Source: Arthrobacter sp. StoSoilB22 (GTDB lineage: Bacteria; Actinomycetota; Actinomycetes; Actinomycetales; Micrococcaceae). Taken from it: DNA of 64,000 bases. Below, piece by piece: positions 1 through 11,101 of this stretch. Every line of letters begins with the position of its first letter. Positions within the stretch are counted from its first letter, which is position 1. The DNA lies in the NCBI RefSeq assembly GCF_019977315.1, contig NZ_AP024652.1, positions 1,674,001 through 1,738,000 of the forward strand, read 5' to 3'. Position numbers and translations under genes: made by a program. Below the pieces are notes generated by a model. It was given only the letters and a program-made list of their open reading frames with translations, was not told where the DNA came from and did no database searches.

Positions 1-387
1 ACGGAGATCTTCACGGACCAGCGCTGGATCGACTCGGCGAACACCAACGCCGACTGGGGCGTCATCAAGCTCGACTGCACTATCGGCAACACCACCGGCT
101 GGCTCAACTACACCGGTACCACCGCCAGCCTGAATGGAACCAGCACCACAGTGCGCGGCTATCCGGGAGACAAGGCATTCGGCACCATGTGGTCCATGAC
201 CGGACCCATCGAGAGCACGCAGGCGGAAAAGGTGTTCTACAAGATGGACACTTATGGTGGCCAGAGTGGTGCCCCTGTCTACAACAATTCCACCACCATC
301 GTTGCCATCCACACCAACGGTGGCAGCTCCAACTCAGGCACCCGCATCACGCCTACGCTGGCGAACTACCTGACCTCGGTGAAATAG
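1..387 (+). CDS. Secreted V8/trypsin-like serine protease, 5'-truncated
   Basis: The frame is open from base 1 and ends at the TAG at 385-387, so only the C-terminal 128 residues are present. The segment carries the fold's catalytic landmarks: NADWGVIKL contains the probable catalytic Asp, and DTYGGQSGAPV contains the nucleophilic Ser in the GxSGxP setting typical of glutamyl endopeptidases (S1 family). The following IVAIHTNGG matches the usual substrate-binding strand. Proteins of this family are secreted and cleave extracellular proteins, often after Glu. The signal peptide, propeptide and catalytic His lie upstream of the window. A strong hairpin follows the stop, so it is the last gene of its transcript. 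Cleavage specificity cannot be read from the fragment. Confidence 0.85.
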   Translation, partial: TEIFTDQRWIDSANTNADWGVIKLDCTIGNTTGWLNYTGTTASLNGTSTTVRGYPGDKAFGTMWSMTGPIESTQAEKVFYKMDTYGGQSGAPVYNNSTTIVAIHTNGGSSNSGTRITPTLANYLTSVK

Positions 388-412
388 CCCAGCTGAGTTA
401 ACCCGCCAACAA

Positions 413-449
413 GTGTTCCCCGCAGTGTGATCCTGACTGCGGGGAACAC
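413..449. terminator. Perfect 14-bp inverted repeat, terminator-like
   Basis: GTGTTCCCCGCAGT (413-426) pairs perfectly with ACTGCGGGGAACAC (436-449) across a 9-nt loop, 26 bases after the protease stop. There is no long T tract, so termination may be intrinsic but weak, or the hairpin may protect the 3' end. Confidence 0.75.
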
Positions 450-520
450 GTACGTCCGAGGGTGGGGCGCGGGAGAAGCGGCTACAGTTTGCTGGGGAGA
501 AAACCGGAGAGGAGGTCGGG

Positions 521-1159
521 ATGGACAGCCCGGTGCTTGAGCTGCGCGAACTCCATCTTGTGCCTACCCCTGGTGCCAGCTTTAAGGGTCTCGGTGAACC
601 AGCCCAGAAACGCGCACTCCGTTTCGCCAACGCCAAGGACCGGGAAGAATTCGTTGCCGGCCGGCTCGCTCTCCAGCGCTTCGCCGCCGCGCTCCTCGAC
701 TTGGACCCTGCCCGGCTGGTGCCGAACTATCACTGCCCGCAGTGCGGCCCCCGCCAGGACCACGGTCGCCCTGGGTTCATGCTCGACGGCGGTCCGGCAC
801 CTTTGGTGCTGAGCGCGTCCCGGGCGTCGGGCTGGGTGCTGCTGGCCGGCGTCGTACATCCAGCGGATGGCCTCCGGCTGGGAGTGGACCTTGAAGTGGT
901 CGGCCAAGCAGCGTTCGAAGGTTTTGACGATGTCGCATTGACCGTAAACGAGAGAAACTTTATAGCGTCCACCCCGCCCCGGGATCGATCCAGCCAACGC
1001 GCCCGGCTGTGGGCGCGCAAAGAAGCCTGGCTGAAAATGACCGGTGAAGGTTTGAGGCACAATCCCGCGGAGCTGGATGTGCTGGACCGTCCTGGCCTGC
1101 GGGACATTACGGGCGCTGAAATTCCTGACGGGCTCGTCGCAGCCCTGGCTATCGGCTGA
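521..1159 (+). CDS. 4'-phosphopantetheinyl transferase superfamily protein (Sfp-like)
   Basis: Enzymes of this family move 4'-phosphopantetheine from coenzyme A to a conserved Ser of acyl or peptidyl carrier proteins, turning the apo form into the active holo form. The 212-residue protein carries the diagnostic pair of motifs: GVDLE at 121-125 (Mg-binding Asp and Glu) and WARKEAWLK at 164-172 (the W-x-x-KEA-x-x-K signature). The ATG at 521 has a good GGAGG site 7 bases upstream. It converges with the M1 peptidase, with only 3 bases between the two stop codons, and lies 1.3 kb from a synthetase whose T domain needs this modification. A role in activating that synthetase is inferred; it may also serve other carriers. 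Confidence 0.85.
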   Translation: MDSPVLELRELHLVPTPGASFKGLGEPAQKRALRFANAKDREEFVAGRLALQRFAAALLDLDPARLVPNYHCPQCGPRQDHGRPGFMLDGGPAPLVLSASRASGWVLLAGVVHPADGLRLGVDLEVVGQAAFEGFDDVALTVNERNFIASTPPRDRSSQRARLWARKEAWLKMTGEGLRHNPAELDVLDRPGLRDITGAEIPDGLVAALAIG

Positions 1160-1162
1160 GGA

Positions 1163-2497
1163 TTACGGAAGCGCGGGCAGCGCGGACTGGTAGAGCCACG
1201 GCCGAAGAATCGAGGCAGCATCGAAACCCGGTATGAACGAATCTGCAGCTACTACAAAGGATTCTGTTGATACTGATCCGTGCCTGTTCAAGGCAGTCCA
1301 GTGCTGAAGGAAACCAAAGAACGCCTCGTCCCCGGCTGCCATCCGCACAGCGTGAACGGCCAGGGCACCCCGCTTGTAGACGCGGTCATCGAACATCAGC
1401 TCGGGACCGGGATCGCCTACCAGCAGATCCTGGGGACCGGCGCTAAGCCTCTTCCACGCGGCCGTTGCCCGCGCGGACACCGTCATGGTGCGGGATTCTT
1501 CTGACCACAACCACTCCGCGTAGCAGGCGAAGCCCTCGTGCAGCCAAATATCCTTCCAGCTGGTGACCGTGAGGGAATTACCAAACCACTGGTGGGAAAG
1601 CTCGTGGGCGATCAGACGCTGGGCATCCCAGGTATCACGCATATGGTTTCGGCCGAAGATGGAGACGGTTTGGGCTTCGAGAGGAATTTCCAGTTCGTCC
1701 TCGGTCACCACTGAGGTGTAGTCGGCGAATGGGTACGGCCCGAAGCAATCCTCAAAGGTGCGCATCATGTCCGGCTGGCGCCGCAGGCCTTGAAGAGCAT
1801 CCACGGCCAACTCGGGCGTGACTGCGACGAACTGCGGCACCCTGTGATGGGTGTCGTCCACGTGCAGCGGAACCTTGGCGTAGCGCCCGATCTGCACTGT
1901 GGCCAGGTACGTCGCCATGGGCTCAGCCTGCTCGTAGACCCAGGTTTCCCTGCTCGACTTGCGCGAGTGGGAGATCAGCCTGCCGTTGCACACGGGACGG
2001 TAGTTGTCGTCAGTGGTCACGGAGATGAAGAAGCTTGATTTGTAGCGCGGATGATCATTGCAGGGGAACCAGGACGCCGCGCCGTTGGGCTGTCCGGCCA
2101 CCAGGACGCCGTCGTTGAGTTCCTCCCAACCCACATCGCCCCAGAGGCCGCGGCGCGGCTGCGGATTGCCGTCGTAGCGGATCTCGAGGGAGAACTGCTG
2201 GCCCGCCTTGAGCGGTGACGCGGGGTTAAGCACCAGGTGTTCGGCCCGGTGGCTGAACTTCTGCAGCTTCTTGCCGTCCAGCTGAACCTTGCTGGCCCGC
2301 AGGCCCACCAGGTCAAGAACAATCTGCGGCGTAGCTTCCAAGGCTGTGCAACGCAGGACCGCCTTGCCGATCAGCTTGTTGCTGCCCAGCCTGACATCGA
2401 GGTCCAACTCGTACCTGTCCACGCGGTAGGCGCTGCTGCCGTGGTTCAAGGCGTAGGGGTCGGCTTCGGTCGTGGGAGTGGTGATTGGTGCGGCCAT
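1163..2497 (-). CDS. Compact M1-family zinc metallopeptidase (aminopeptidase N-like)
   Basis: The gluzincin site is intact: HELSH at 298-302 supplies two zinc-binding His and the catalytic Glu, and LHEGF places the third ligand Glu at 321. The upstream PLEAQT segment takes the place of the GAMEN exopeptidase motif, as in other short bacterial M1 enzymes. At 444 residues it has the N-terminal beta domain and catalytic domain but not the large C-terminal helical domain of PepN. I chose the ATG at 2497 because it follows the synthetase stop (2509) by 11 bases; a TTG at 2572 would overlap that gene. No signal peptide is evident. The tight linkage suggests co-translation with the synthetase and a possible role in trimming or degrading its product. 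Confidence 0.88.
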   Translation of the reverse strand: MAAPITTPTTEADPYALNHGSSAYRVDRYELDLDVRLGSNKLIGKAVLRCTALEATPQIVLDLVGLRASKVQLDGKKLQKFSHRAEHLVLNPASPLKAGQQFSLEIRYDGNPQPRRGLWGDVGWEELNDGVLVAGQPNGAASWFPCNDHPRYKSSFFISVTTDDNYRPVCNGRLISHSRKSSRETWVYEQAEPMATYLATVQIGRYAKVPLHVDDTHHRVPQFVAVTPELAVDALQGLRRQPDMMRTFEDCFGPYPFADYTSVVTEDELEIPLEAQTVSIFGRNHMRDTWDAQRLIAHELSHQWFGNSLTVTSWKDIWLHEGFACYAEWLWSEESRTMTVSARATAAWKRLSAGPQDLLVGDPGPELMFDDRVYKRGALAVHAVRMAAGDEAFFGFLQHWTALNRHGSVSTESFVVAADSFIPGFDAASILRPWLYQSALPALP

Positions 2498-2508
2498 ATC
2501 CGTCCAAT

Positions 2509-5500
2509 CTACTTCAGGCGCGGCGCTTGTGCCGACGGACCCACCCAGGGGCTCACCGGGTTGCCCATCCAATACGAACCGGCCGGGACGGTTTCGCCGC
2601 GCATGACCAACGACGCCGGGCCAACGGTTCCGCCGTTGCCGATACTGGCCGCGGGGAGGATGACGCCATGCGGACCCATGGTGGCTCCGTTACCGAGCGT
2701 GACGGTGTCAAGGCTCATGACACGGTCGTGGAAGAGGTGTGTTTGGACCACGCAACCACGGTTGACGGTGGAATTCTCACCGAGGGTCACGAGGTCGGCT
2801 TCGGGGAGCCAGTAACTTTCGCACCAGGTGCCGCGGCCGATTTTCGCGCCAAGTCCGCGCAACCACCACACCAAGGCAGGAGTTCCTGCAGCAGAGCGCG
2901 CAAACCACGGGGCGCTCACCATCTCGATGAAAGTATCCACCACCTCGTTGCGCCAAATGAAGGAGCTCCACAACGGGTGCTCGCCGGCCCGGATGGTCCC
3001 CACCAGAACCCATTTGGCCACGATCGAACTCAGTGCAGCTACGGCCCCTGCTGCCAGCATCACCACACCACCAAGGACGGCTGCCAGCCAGTAGCCCCAT
3101 CCGCTCGCTATCCAGTCCAGCACCAGCATGACACTGAGGGCGATGGCGACCGTCAGGATGACAGGCACCAAACGGCACAGTTCCCACAAGGCCCGCGCAA
3201 TCTTGAGCCTGCGGGGAGGCTGGAACGTGCGGGTTTGGTCAGCGGCCACCGCGGTGCGGCGCAGCCTGACGGGCGGGCTGCCCAGCCAGGAGGTGCCTGA
3301 CTTTGCTTTGGCCGGGGTGGCGGACAGTACCGCAACAAGGGAGTTCTTGGGCACGTTTCGTCCCGCAGCGGTCATGCCCGAGTTGCCAAGGAAGGAGCGT
3401 TTCCCTATTTTGGCTGGAGCAATCTTCATCCAGCCTCCACCGAGCTCGTAGGAGGCCACCATGGTGTCGTCAGCCAGGAAGGCGCCGTCGCCGATGGTGG
3501 TCATTTTCGGAACAAGCAGCACCGTGGAGGCTTCCACGTTTTTCCCAACTTTGGCCCCGAGGAGGCGCAGCCACATCGGTGTGAAAAGGCTGGCGTAGAC
3601 CGGGAAGAGAAGGTCCCGGGCCATGTCCAGAAGGCGTTCCGTGGCCCAAACCTGCCAGCCAACGCGGCTGCGGACCCGGTAGTAGCCCTCTTGTAGGCCC
3701 AAGCCCAGGAGCCGGGCAACTACCAGGATGAGAATCAGGTTGCCGAAGAACCACACCAGGGCGGCCAGCGGGACAGCCAGGGCAATCTGTGGAAGTGCTG
3801 TTTGCAGCGATTCGTTGCCTTGGATAAAGGCCAGGATCACCAGCGCGCCGGCGAATGCGGAGATATAGGGAATGAGGGCCAGCAGAGCCGAAGCGCTGGC
3901 GAAGGCGATCAACCAGAACCGGTCAACCACGGACCGCCGGCTGACGGTTTTCGGCCATTCGTGCTTGGCTTTACCACGGCGCTCCGCGGGGGAGCCGGCC
4001 ACGAGATGTCCGGCTTTCACTTTGCCCAGCACGGCCGATCCAGCATCGACGTGGGCACCGGCCCCAATGGTCGCTCCGGGCATCAGGGTGCTTCGTGCTC
4101 CCACAACGGCACCAGCTCCCACATGGATTTGTCCGATGTGGACGGAATCCCCGTCCACCCACCAGCCGGAAAGGTCCACTTCGGGCTCAATGTTGGCTCC
4201 GCTGCCCAAAGACAACAGGCCGGTGACCGGGGGCAAAGAGTGCAGGTGGACGTCCTTGCCGATCTTGGCACCAAGAGCGCGTGCGTAGTAGGGGACGAAG
4301 GGAGCACTGGCCAGGCCTATGGCACCGGAAAGGTCTTGAATTTGCTCGGCGAGCCAGAGCCGCAGGTGAGTCTTCCCGGAACGCGGATAGGTGCCGGGCT
4401 GGATCTTGCCAAGCAGCACCTTGGCTGCAACCACTGAGATTGTCATCCGCCCCAAGGGGCTGACAAAGATGAGCCAGGATACTGCGATCCACCACCAGGA
4501 CACCACGGGTGCTGCAGCAAAGCCGGCAAAGTCCGCCAGCAGCTTGTTTGCAGCCATCAGGTAGGTCAGCCACCGCATGCCCACCAGGATGTGCAATGGC
4601 ACGCCCATCAGCACCTGGAATATTTGCGACTTCAACGCAGTAGGGCGGACGGTGCGCTCAGCAGCGGGCCCCGGCAGGCCGCCGTCGGGGAGTGATTGCC
4701 GTGCGGCCTCGATCAGCGCGCCGACGCGCGGCGTGGCATAGATATCAGCCACGGTGATGGTGGGGTAGCGGACGCGAAGGGCGGAAACGAGTTGGGCTGC
4801 AGCCAGGGATCCGCCCCCGTAGACGAAGAAGTCAGCGTCGAGCGAGCTGACCGGGGTGCCCAGTACCGCCTCCCACTGTTCTACAACCCAGCGTGCGTCA
4901 TCTGGAAGGTTCAGCGGCGCGTTGCCGGCCTCGGTGGCGCCCGCTCCTGCAAGTGGCCAGGGGAGTGCGTGGCGGTCAACTTTGCCGCTGGTCTTGGTGG
5001 GGAGCGAATCCACCACGGTCAGCAACGGGATCAACGCGGCAGGGAGGCTCTCGCCCAGGAGCCGGCGTGCCTCCTCCATGGACACTTCATGACCGTCAGC
5101 GGGGGCCAGGTATCCAACAAGGATCTGATTACCGGCCGCCGTCGTCTGCACGGCCGCAGCGGCACCGGCAACGCCAGGCAAGGACTGAAGCGCTGCATCT
5201 ACTTCGCCCAGTTCGATCCGTCGCCCGCCTAGCTTGACCTGTTCATCGGCCCGGCCCATGAAGATCAAGCCTTCCGCTTCGAAACGCACCAGGTCACCGG
5301 AGCGGTAAGCGCGGTCCCATCCCAGCGAGGTCATGGGAGCGTACTTCTCTGCGTCCTTGGCGGGATCGAGGTAGCGGGCCAGTCCCACGCCGCCGATGAT
5401 CAGTTCCCCGATCTCGCCTTCAGCCACCGGAACGCCCTGCGGATCGACGACGGCGAGGTCCCAACCATCCAGGGGCAAGCCGATCCGCACGGGGCCAGGT

Positions 5501-6495
5501 CCGCCAAGGGGAGCAGCGCAGGCAACGACAGTCGCCTCAGTTGGGCCGTAGGTGTTCCAGACCTCGCGGCCGTCCACGGCGAGGCGTTCGGCCAGCTCGG
5601 GCGGGCACGCTTCGCCGCCGAAGATGAGGAGTCGGACGTTTTCCAGCGCTTCAGCCGGCCACAGAGCCGCAAGGGTGGGCACCGTGGACACGATGGTGAT
5701 CCCATGGTTGATGAGCCACGGCCCCAGATCCATGCCGGTCCGAACCAGGGCTCGTGGTGCGGGTACCAGGCAAGCTCCGTGACGCCACGCCAACCACATC
5801 TCTTCGCACGAGGCATCGAAGGCTACGGACAGGCCGGCAAGCACCCGGTCCTGGGGTCCAATGGGTTCAGCCTGGAGGAAGATCCGGGCTTCGGCATCGA
5901 CGAACGCGGCCGAGGAACGGTGCTTAACGGCCACGCCCTTGGGAGTGCCGGTAGATCCGGAGGTGAAGATAATCCAGGAATCGTCGTCCAGCCCGGGCTT
6001 GGTCGCTGTGGAAACAGGCTCCTGTGCCCTTCCGGATAGCTGGATCTCCAAGCCGGCGGCGATGACTGCCCCCACCTTGGCCTCTCCGAACACCAGGCGG
6101 GCACGCTCATCGGGGTCGTCGGCATCCACGGGAACGTAGGCGGCGCCGGCCATCAGGATTCCCAAGATGGCGATGTAGAGTTCGTTGGTTCCGGAGGGGA
6201 TCCGGACGCCGATCTTGTCTCCCCGTCCAAGCCCTAAAGTGTTCAACCGTGCGGCGAAAGCCTTGACTGCCTTCAGCAGCTCGGTATAGCTCAAAGACTT
6301 ATGGCCGTCATCCAGCGCCGAGGCCTCGGGGAAGGACTCAGTGGTCTCTTCCAGGATGTCCACGAGGGTCCGCCCGGCGGGTGCTGCGGTGCCGCCCGGG
6401 AACTGGGGGCGATAAGTGGTCAAGGCAGGCGCCGGCCCGGCTCCCACGGGATGTTCTGTACTCACGGGCACAGCTTTTCGCAGGAAGGTGAACAA
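2509..6495 (-). CDS. Pls/PosA-type single-module non-ribosomal peptide synthetase, membrane-bound
   Basis: This 1,328-residue protein matches the epsilon-poly-L-lysine synthetase architecture (about 1,319 residues in Streptomyces albulus). The adenylation domain spans about 45-520: FTSGSTGTPKG (177-187), NTYGPTE (314-320), YRSGDLV (397-403), GRADEQVKLGGRRIE (414-428) and Lys505 in TSGKVDR. The thiolation domain has DADFFVYGGGSL with Ser563. Then come three pairs of hydrophobic segments (about 630-695, 858-930, 1105-1165), each followed by a soluble block with hexapeptide-like turns (736-830, 975-1060, 1210-1316). No classical condensation HHxxxDG motif or thioesterase is visible. Pocket residues read by eye give D-A-E-S-I-G-T-V-V-K, close to a known Lys code. 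The start is uncertain: TTG at 6495, or GTG at 6465. The product is inferred to be a homopolymer of a basic amino acid. Confidence 0.88.
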   Translation of the reverse strand: MFTFLRKAVPVSTEHPVGAGPAPALTTYRPQFPGGTAAPAGRTLVDILEETTESFPEASALDDGHKSLSYTELLKAVKAFAARLNTLGLGRGDKIGVRIPSGTNELYIAILGILMAGAAYVPVDADDPDERARLVFGEAKVGAVIAAGLEIQLSGRAQEPVSTATKPGLDDDSWIIFTSGSTGTPKGVAVKHRSSAAFVDAEARIFLQAEPIGPQDRVLAGLSVAFDASCEEMWLAWRHGACLVPAPRALVRTGMDLGPWLINHGITIVSTVPTLAALWPAEALENVRLLIFGGEACPPELAERLAVDGREVWNTYGPTEATVVACAAPLGGPGPVRIGLPLDGWDLAVVDPQGVPVAEGEIGELIIGGVGLARYLDPAKDAEKYAPMTSLGWDRAYRSGDLVRFEAEGLIFMGRADEQVKLGGRRIELGEVDAALQSLPGVAGAAAAVQTTAAGNQILVGYLAPADGHEVSMEEARRLLGESLPAALIPLLTVVDSLPTKTSGKVDRHALPWPLAGAGATEAGNAPLNLPDDARWVVEQWEAVLGTPVSSLDADFFVYGGGSLAAAQLVSALRVRYPTITVADIYATPRVGALIEAARQSLPDGGLPGPAAERTVRPTALKSQIFQVLMGVPLHILVGMRWLTYLMAANKLLADFAGFAAAPVVSWWWIAVSWLIFVSPLGRMTISVVAAKVLLGKIQPGTYPRSGKTHLRLWLAEQIQDLSGAIGLASAPFVPYYARALGAKIGKDVHLHSLPPVTGLLSLGSGANIEPEVDLSGWWVDGDSVHIGQIHVGAGAVVGARSTLMPGATIGAGAHVDAGSAVLGKVKAGHLVAGSPAERRGKAKHEWPKTVSRRSVVDRFWLIAFASASALLALIPYISAFAGALVILAFIQGNESLQTALPQIALAVPLAALVWFFGNLILILVVARLLGLGLQEGYYRVRSRVGWQVWATERLLDMARDLLFPVYASLFTPMWLRLLGAKVGKNVEASTVLLVPKMTTIGDGAFLADDTMVASYELGGGWMKIAPAKIGKRSFLGNSGMTAAGRNVPKNSLVAVLSATPAKAKSGTSWLGSPPVRLRRTAVAADQTRTFQPPRRLKIARALWELCRLVPVILTVAIALSVMLVLDWIASGWGYWLAAVLGGVVMLAAGAVAALSSIVAKWVLVGTIRAGEHPLWSSFIWRNEVVDTFIEMVSAPWFARSAAGTPALVWWLRGLGAKIGRGTWCESYWLPEADLVTLGENSTVNRGCVVQTHLFHDRVMSLDTVTLGNGATMGPHGVILPAASIGNGGTVGPASLVMRGETVPAGSYWMGNPVSPWVGPSAQAPRLK

Positions 6496-6583
6496 CAGGT
6501 GTCAGACGTTTCCTGCACGTCACATGGTGTTGTACTGCTGTTCGCCTGTAGATAACCGGTTGTTAGGGAGCCGGGCATGGCAG

Positions 6584-7549
6584 TCAGGGCACCAAGAGCA
6601 CTTTGCCGGTGGTGCGGCGGCCTTCAAGGTCCCTGTGTGCCTGGGCTGCCTCTGCCAGTGGGTACGTAGCGCCCACCCTGACTGCGAGGGTGCCGTTGGC
6701 AGCGGCGTCGAAAATTTCCGCTGAGCGCCACCGGCGTTCCTGGGCATTCTGGACGAAGTGCGCCATGGTGGGCCTAGTGAGCGTTAGCGAACCCGCGGCG
6801 TTCAATCGCTGGGGATCAAATGGCGGTACCGGGCCGGAGGCTGCGCCGAAGAGCACCATGGCGCCTCGGATCCGCAGGCTCTTCAGGGAGTCGTCGAACG
6901 TGTCCTTGCCGACTCCGTCGTACACCACGTTGACGCCCTGGCCATCGGTGAGTTCGCGGACCTTGTCAGCGAAGCCCTCGTAACGGAGCACTTCATCGGC
7001 GCCGGCCAGTGAGGACAGCTCCGCTTTTTCGTCCGAGGAGACGGTGGTGATGACGCGGGCTCCGCGGGCCTTCAGGAGTTGCGTCAACAGCAGGCCAACG
7101 CCACCTGCGCCGGCGTGAAGCAGAACGGTGTGGCCCGGCTCTACACGGAACGATGAGTTCATCAGGTAGTGCGCGGTGATGCCCTGCAGCGGCAGGGCTG
7201 CTGCCGTGTGATCGTCGACGCCGTCAGGTACCGGAAGTGCCTTGCTCGCCTCCACGATGGCGTACTCCGCGTAGGTTCTGGACCCCTCCGCGGTGGCAAT
7301 GCGGTCACCAATGGAGAATTCCTCCACCCCATCGCCAACGGCCTCCACCGTACCGGCGGCCTCCGCACCCGGGGTAAAGGGGTAGTCCACTTTATAGGCG
7401 CCGCTGCGTTGGTAGGTCTCAATGAAGTTGACCCCGGCAGCTGCGACCTTGATCAACAGCTGGCCGGGGCCAGGCTTCGGTATTTCCACAGATGCGTACT
7501 CAAGGACCTCAGGTCCTCCGGGCTGCTGTGCAACGATGGCGTGCGTCAT
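6584..7549 (-). CDS. Zinc-independent NADPH:quinone oxidoreductase (MDR family)
   Basis: The 321-residue protein is a medium-chain dehydrogenase/reductase of the quinone-reductase branch. The GroES-like N-terminal half contains NFIETYQRSG (41-50), close to the QOR signature. HAGAGGVG at 145-152 is the glycine-rich turn of the NADPH-binding Rossmann fold. The structural and catalytic zinc ligands of alcohol dehydrogenases are absent, as expected for the branch, which reduces quinones or enones with NADPH in the cytosol. AAGGAGCCACC precedes the ATG at 7549. It lies 89 bases upstream of the Pls-like synthetase on the same strand and could be co-transcribed with it, though a link to that pathway is unproven. 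Confidence 0.88.
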   Translation of the reverse strand: MTHAIVAQQPGGPEVLEYASVEIPKPGPGQLLIKVAAAGVNFIETYQRSGAYKVDYPFTPGAEAAGTVEAVGDGVEEFSIGDRIATAEGSRTYAEYAIVEASKALPVPDGVDDHTAAALPLQGITAHYLMNSSFRVEPGHTVLLHAGAGGVGLLLTQLLKARGARVITTVSSDEKAELSSLAGADEVLRYEGFADKVRELTDGQGVNVVYDGVGKDTFDDSLKSLRIRGAMVLFGAASGPVPPFDPQRLNAAGSLTLTRPTMAHFVQNAQERRWRSAEIFDAAANGTLAVRVGATYPLAEAAQAHRDLEGRRTTGKVLLVP

Positions 7550-7634
7550 GGTGGCTCCTTAATCCGGGGCGGTCCTTCCGGTGCCCGGTTTCAGATTCCA
7601 TCCTAGGGAAGGTGGGGCTTCCCTTGTGGAACGC

Positions 7635-8723
7635 CTAGAAGCGTCCGTGCGTCGAAGCTACCGGGCAGTCGAAGCCGCGGCCTGCTGCCAGGCCTACCTC
7701 GTTGAGGTATCTGACCACGATGCCATAGGACTGCATCAGACTGGTCTCGGTGTAGGAAATGGAGTGCTTGGCGCAGAACTCGCGCACGATTTTTGTGGCC
7801 TTGTACAAATGGGGCCGAGCCATGTCCGGGAACAAATGGTGCTCCACTTGACGGTTGAGCCCACCCAGGAGGAAGTCCATGAAGAGGCCACCGCGGATAT
7901 TCCGCGAGGTCAGGATCTGGCGGTTGAGGAAGTCCACGCGGCTGTCCTTGGGAAGGACGGGCATGCCTTTGTGGTTCGGGGCGAAAGAGGCACCCATGTA
8001 AAAGCCGTAAACCATGATCTGCACGCCGAGGAAGGCGAAAGCCATGCCGATGGGCAGGAACGTGAAGGCCAGTACGGGGAGGGCGGCAAGCCTGGCCACA
8101 AGGATGGGCGTCTCTACCCAGCGGTGGCGTACTTTCTGCTTACCGAAGACAAAACGGAGGGAGTCGAACTGCAGGCTCAAGCCCAGGAGCGTCAGGAGTG
8201 GGAAGAAGAACCAGCCCTGCTTCTTGGTGAGGAAAGCAAGGCGGCCCTTACGCTCAGCTGCTGCGTCTTCGTAGAACACCAAGGCGTTGTTCCTGATGTC
8301 CGGGTCTTTGGAGATGACGTTGGGGTGGTTGTGGTGGGCTCCGTGCTTCTGTTCCCACCAGGAGTAGCTGATGCCGGCAACGCCGGTTGCCAAGAGTCGG
8401 GCTGACCAATCGTTGGCGCGGCGCGAAGCGAAGATCTGCTTGTGACCTGCCTCGTGGGCAAGGAAGCTAAGCTGCGTGCAGAGGATGCCGACAGCAGCGG
8501 CGATCAGGAGCTGGTACCAGGAATCGCCAATGAGGGCGAAGCCAAGCCAGGTGCCGGCCATAAGGAGGACCAGGGCCACGAAGACCCAGATGTAGAAGCC
8601 GCTACGGCGTTCGAGGAGTCCAGCCGACTTGACGGTTTTGAGGAGCTCTGAGTAGCTCTGGACAACGGGATTGGGTTGGATTGCGCGAGCTTTGGGGCGC
8701 TCAGCGGTGGACGTGGGTGACAT
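7635..8723 (-). CDS. Membrane fatty acid (acyl-CoA) desaturase
   Basis: All three histidine boxes of membrane di-iron desaturases are present: HEAGH (90-94), HGAHH (127-131) and QVEHH (292-296, followed by LFPD). Hydrophobic segments lie at about 45-88, 170-190 and 205-245. The enzyme would insert a cis double bond into an acyl chain, using O2 and an electron donor, at the cytoplasmic membrane. The QVEHHLFPD box places it with the linoleoyl-CoA/DesA3-like group. The ATG at 8723 is preferred because family members begin near this point; a GTG at 8789 is an alternative. The position of the double bond cannot be deduced. Confidence 0.88.
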   Translation of the reverse strand: MSPTSTAERPKARAIQPNPVVQSYSELLKTVKSAGLLERRSGFYIWVFVALVLLMAGTWLGFALIGDSWYQLLIAAAVGILCTQLSFLAHEAGHKQIFASRRANDWSARLLATGVAGISYSWWEQKHGAHHNHPNVISKDPDIRNNALVFYEDAAAERKGRLAFLTKKQGWFFFPLLTLLGLSLQFDSLRFVFGKQKVRHRWVETPILVARLAALPVLAFTFLPIGMAFAFLGVQIMVYGFYMGASFAPNHKGMPVLPKDSRVDFLNRQILTSRNIRGGLFMDFLLGGLNRQVEHHLFPDMARPHLYKATKIVREFCAKHSISYTETSLMQSYGIVVRYLNEVGLAAGRGFDCPVASTHGRF

Positions 8724-8841
8724 AAATGTGCCCCGTATCGCTAACGGGCAACGCTGCAGCCGACGTTCGGACTGCACGGTCTGGATCACCCTCCACTAAG
8801 CATACGTCCATTCTCCAAAATAATGAGACTGCTCACATCCG

Positions 8842-11097
<2,256 letters not shown>

Positions 11098-11101
11098 GCG
11101 G

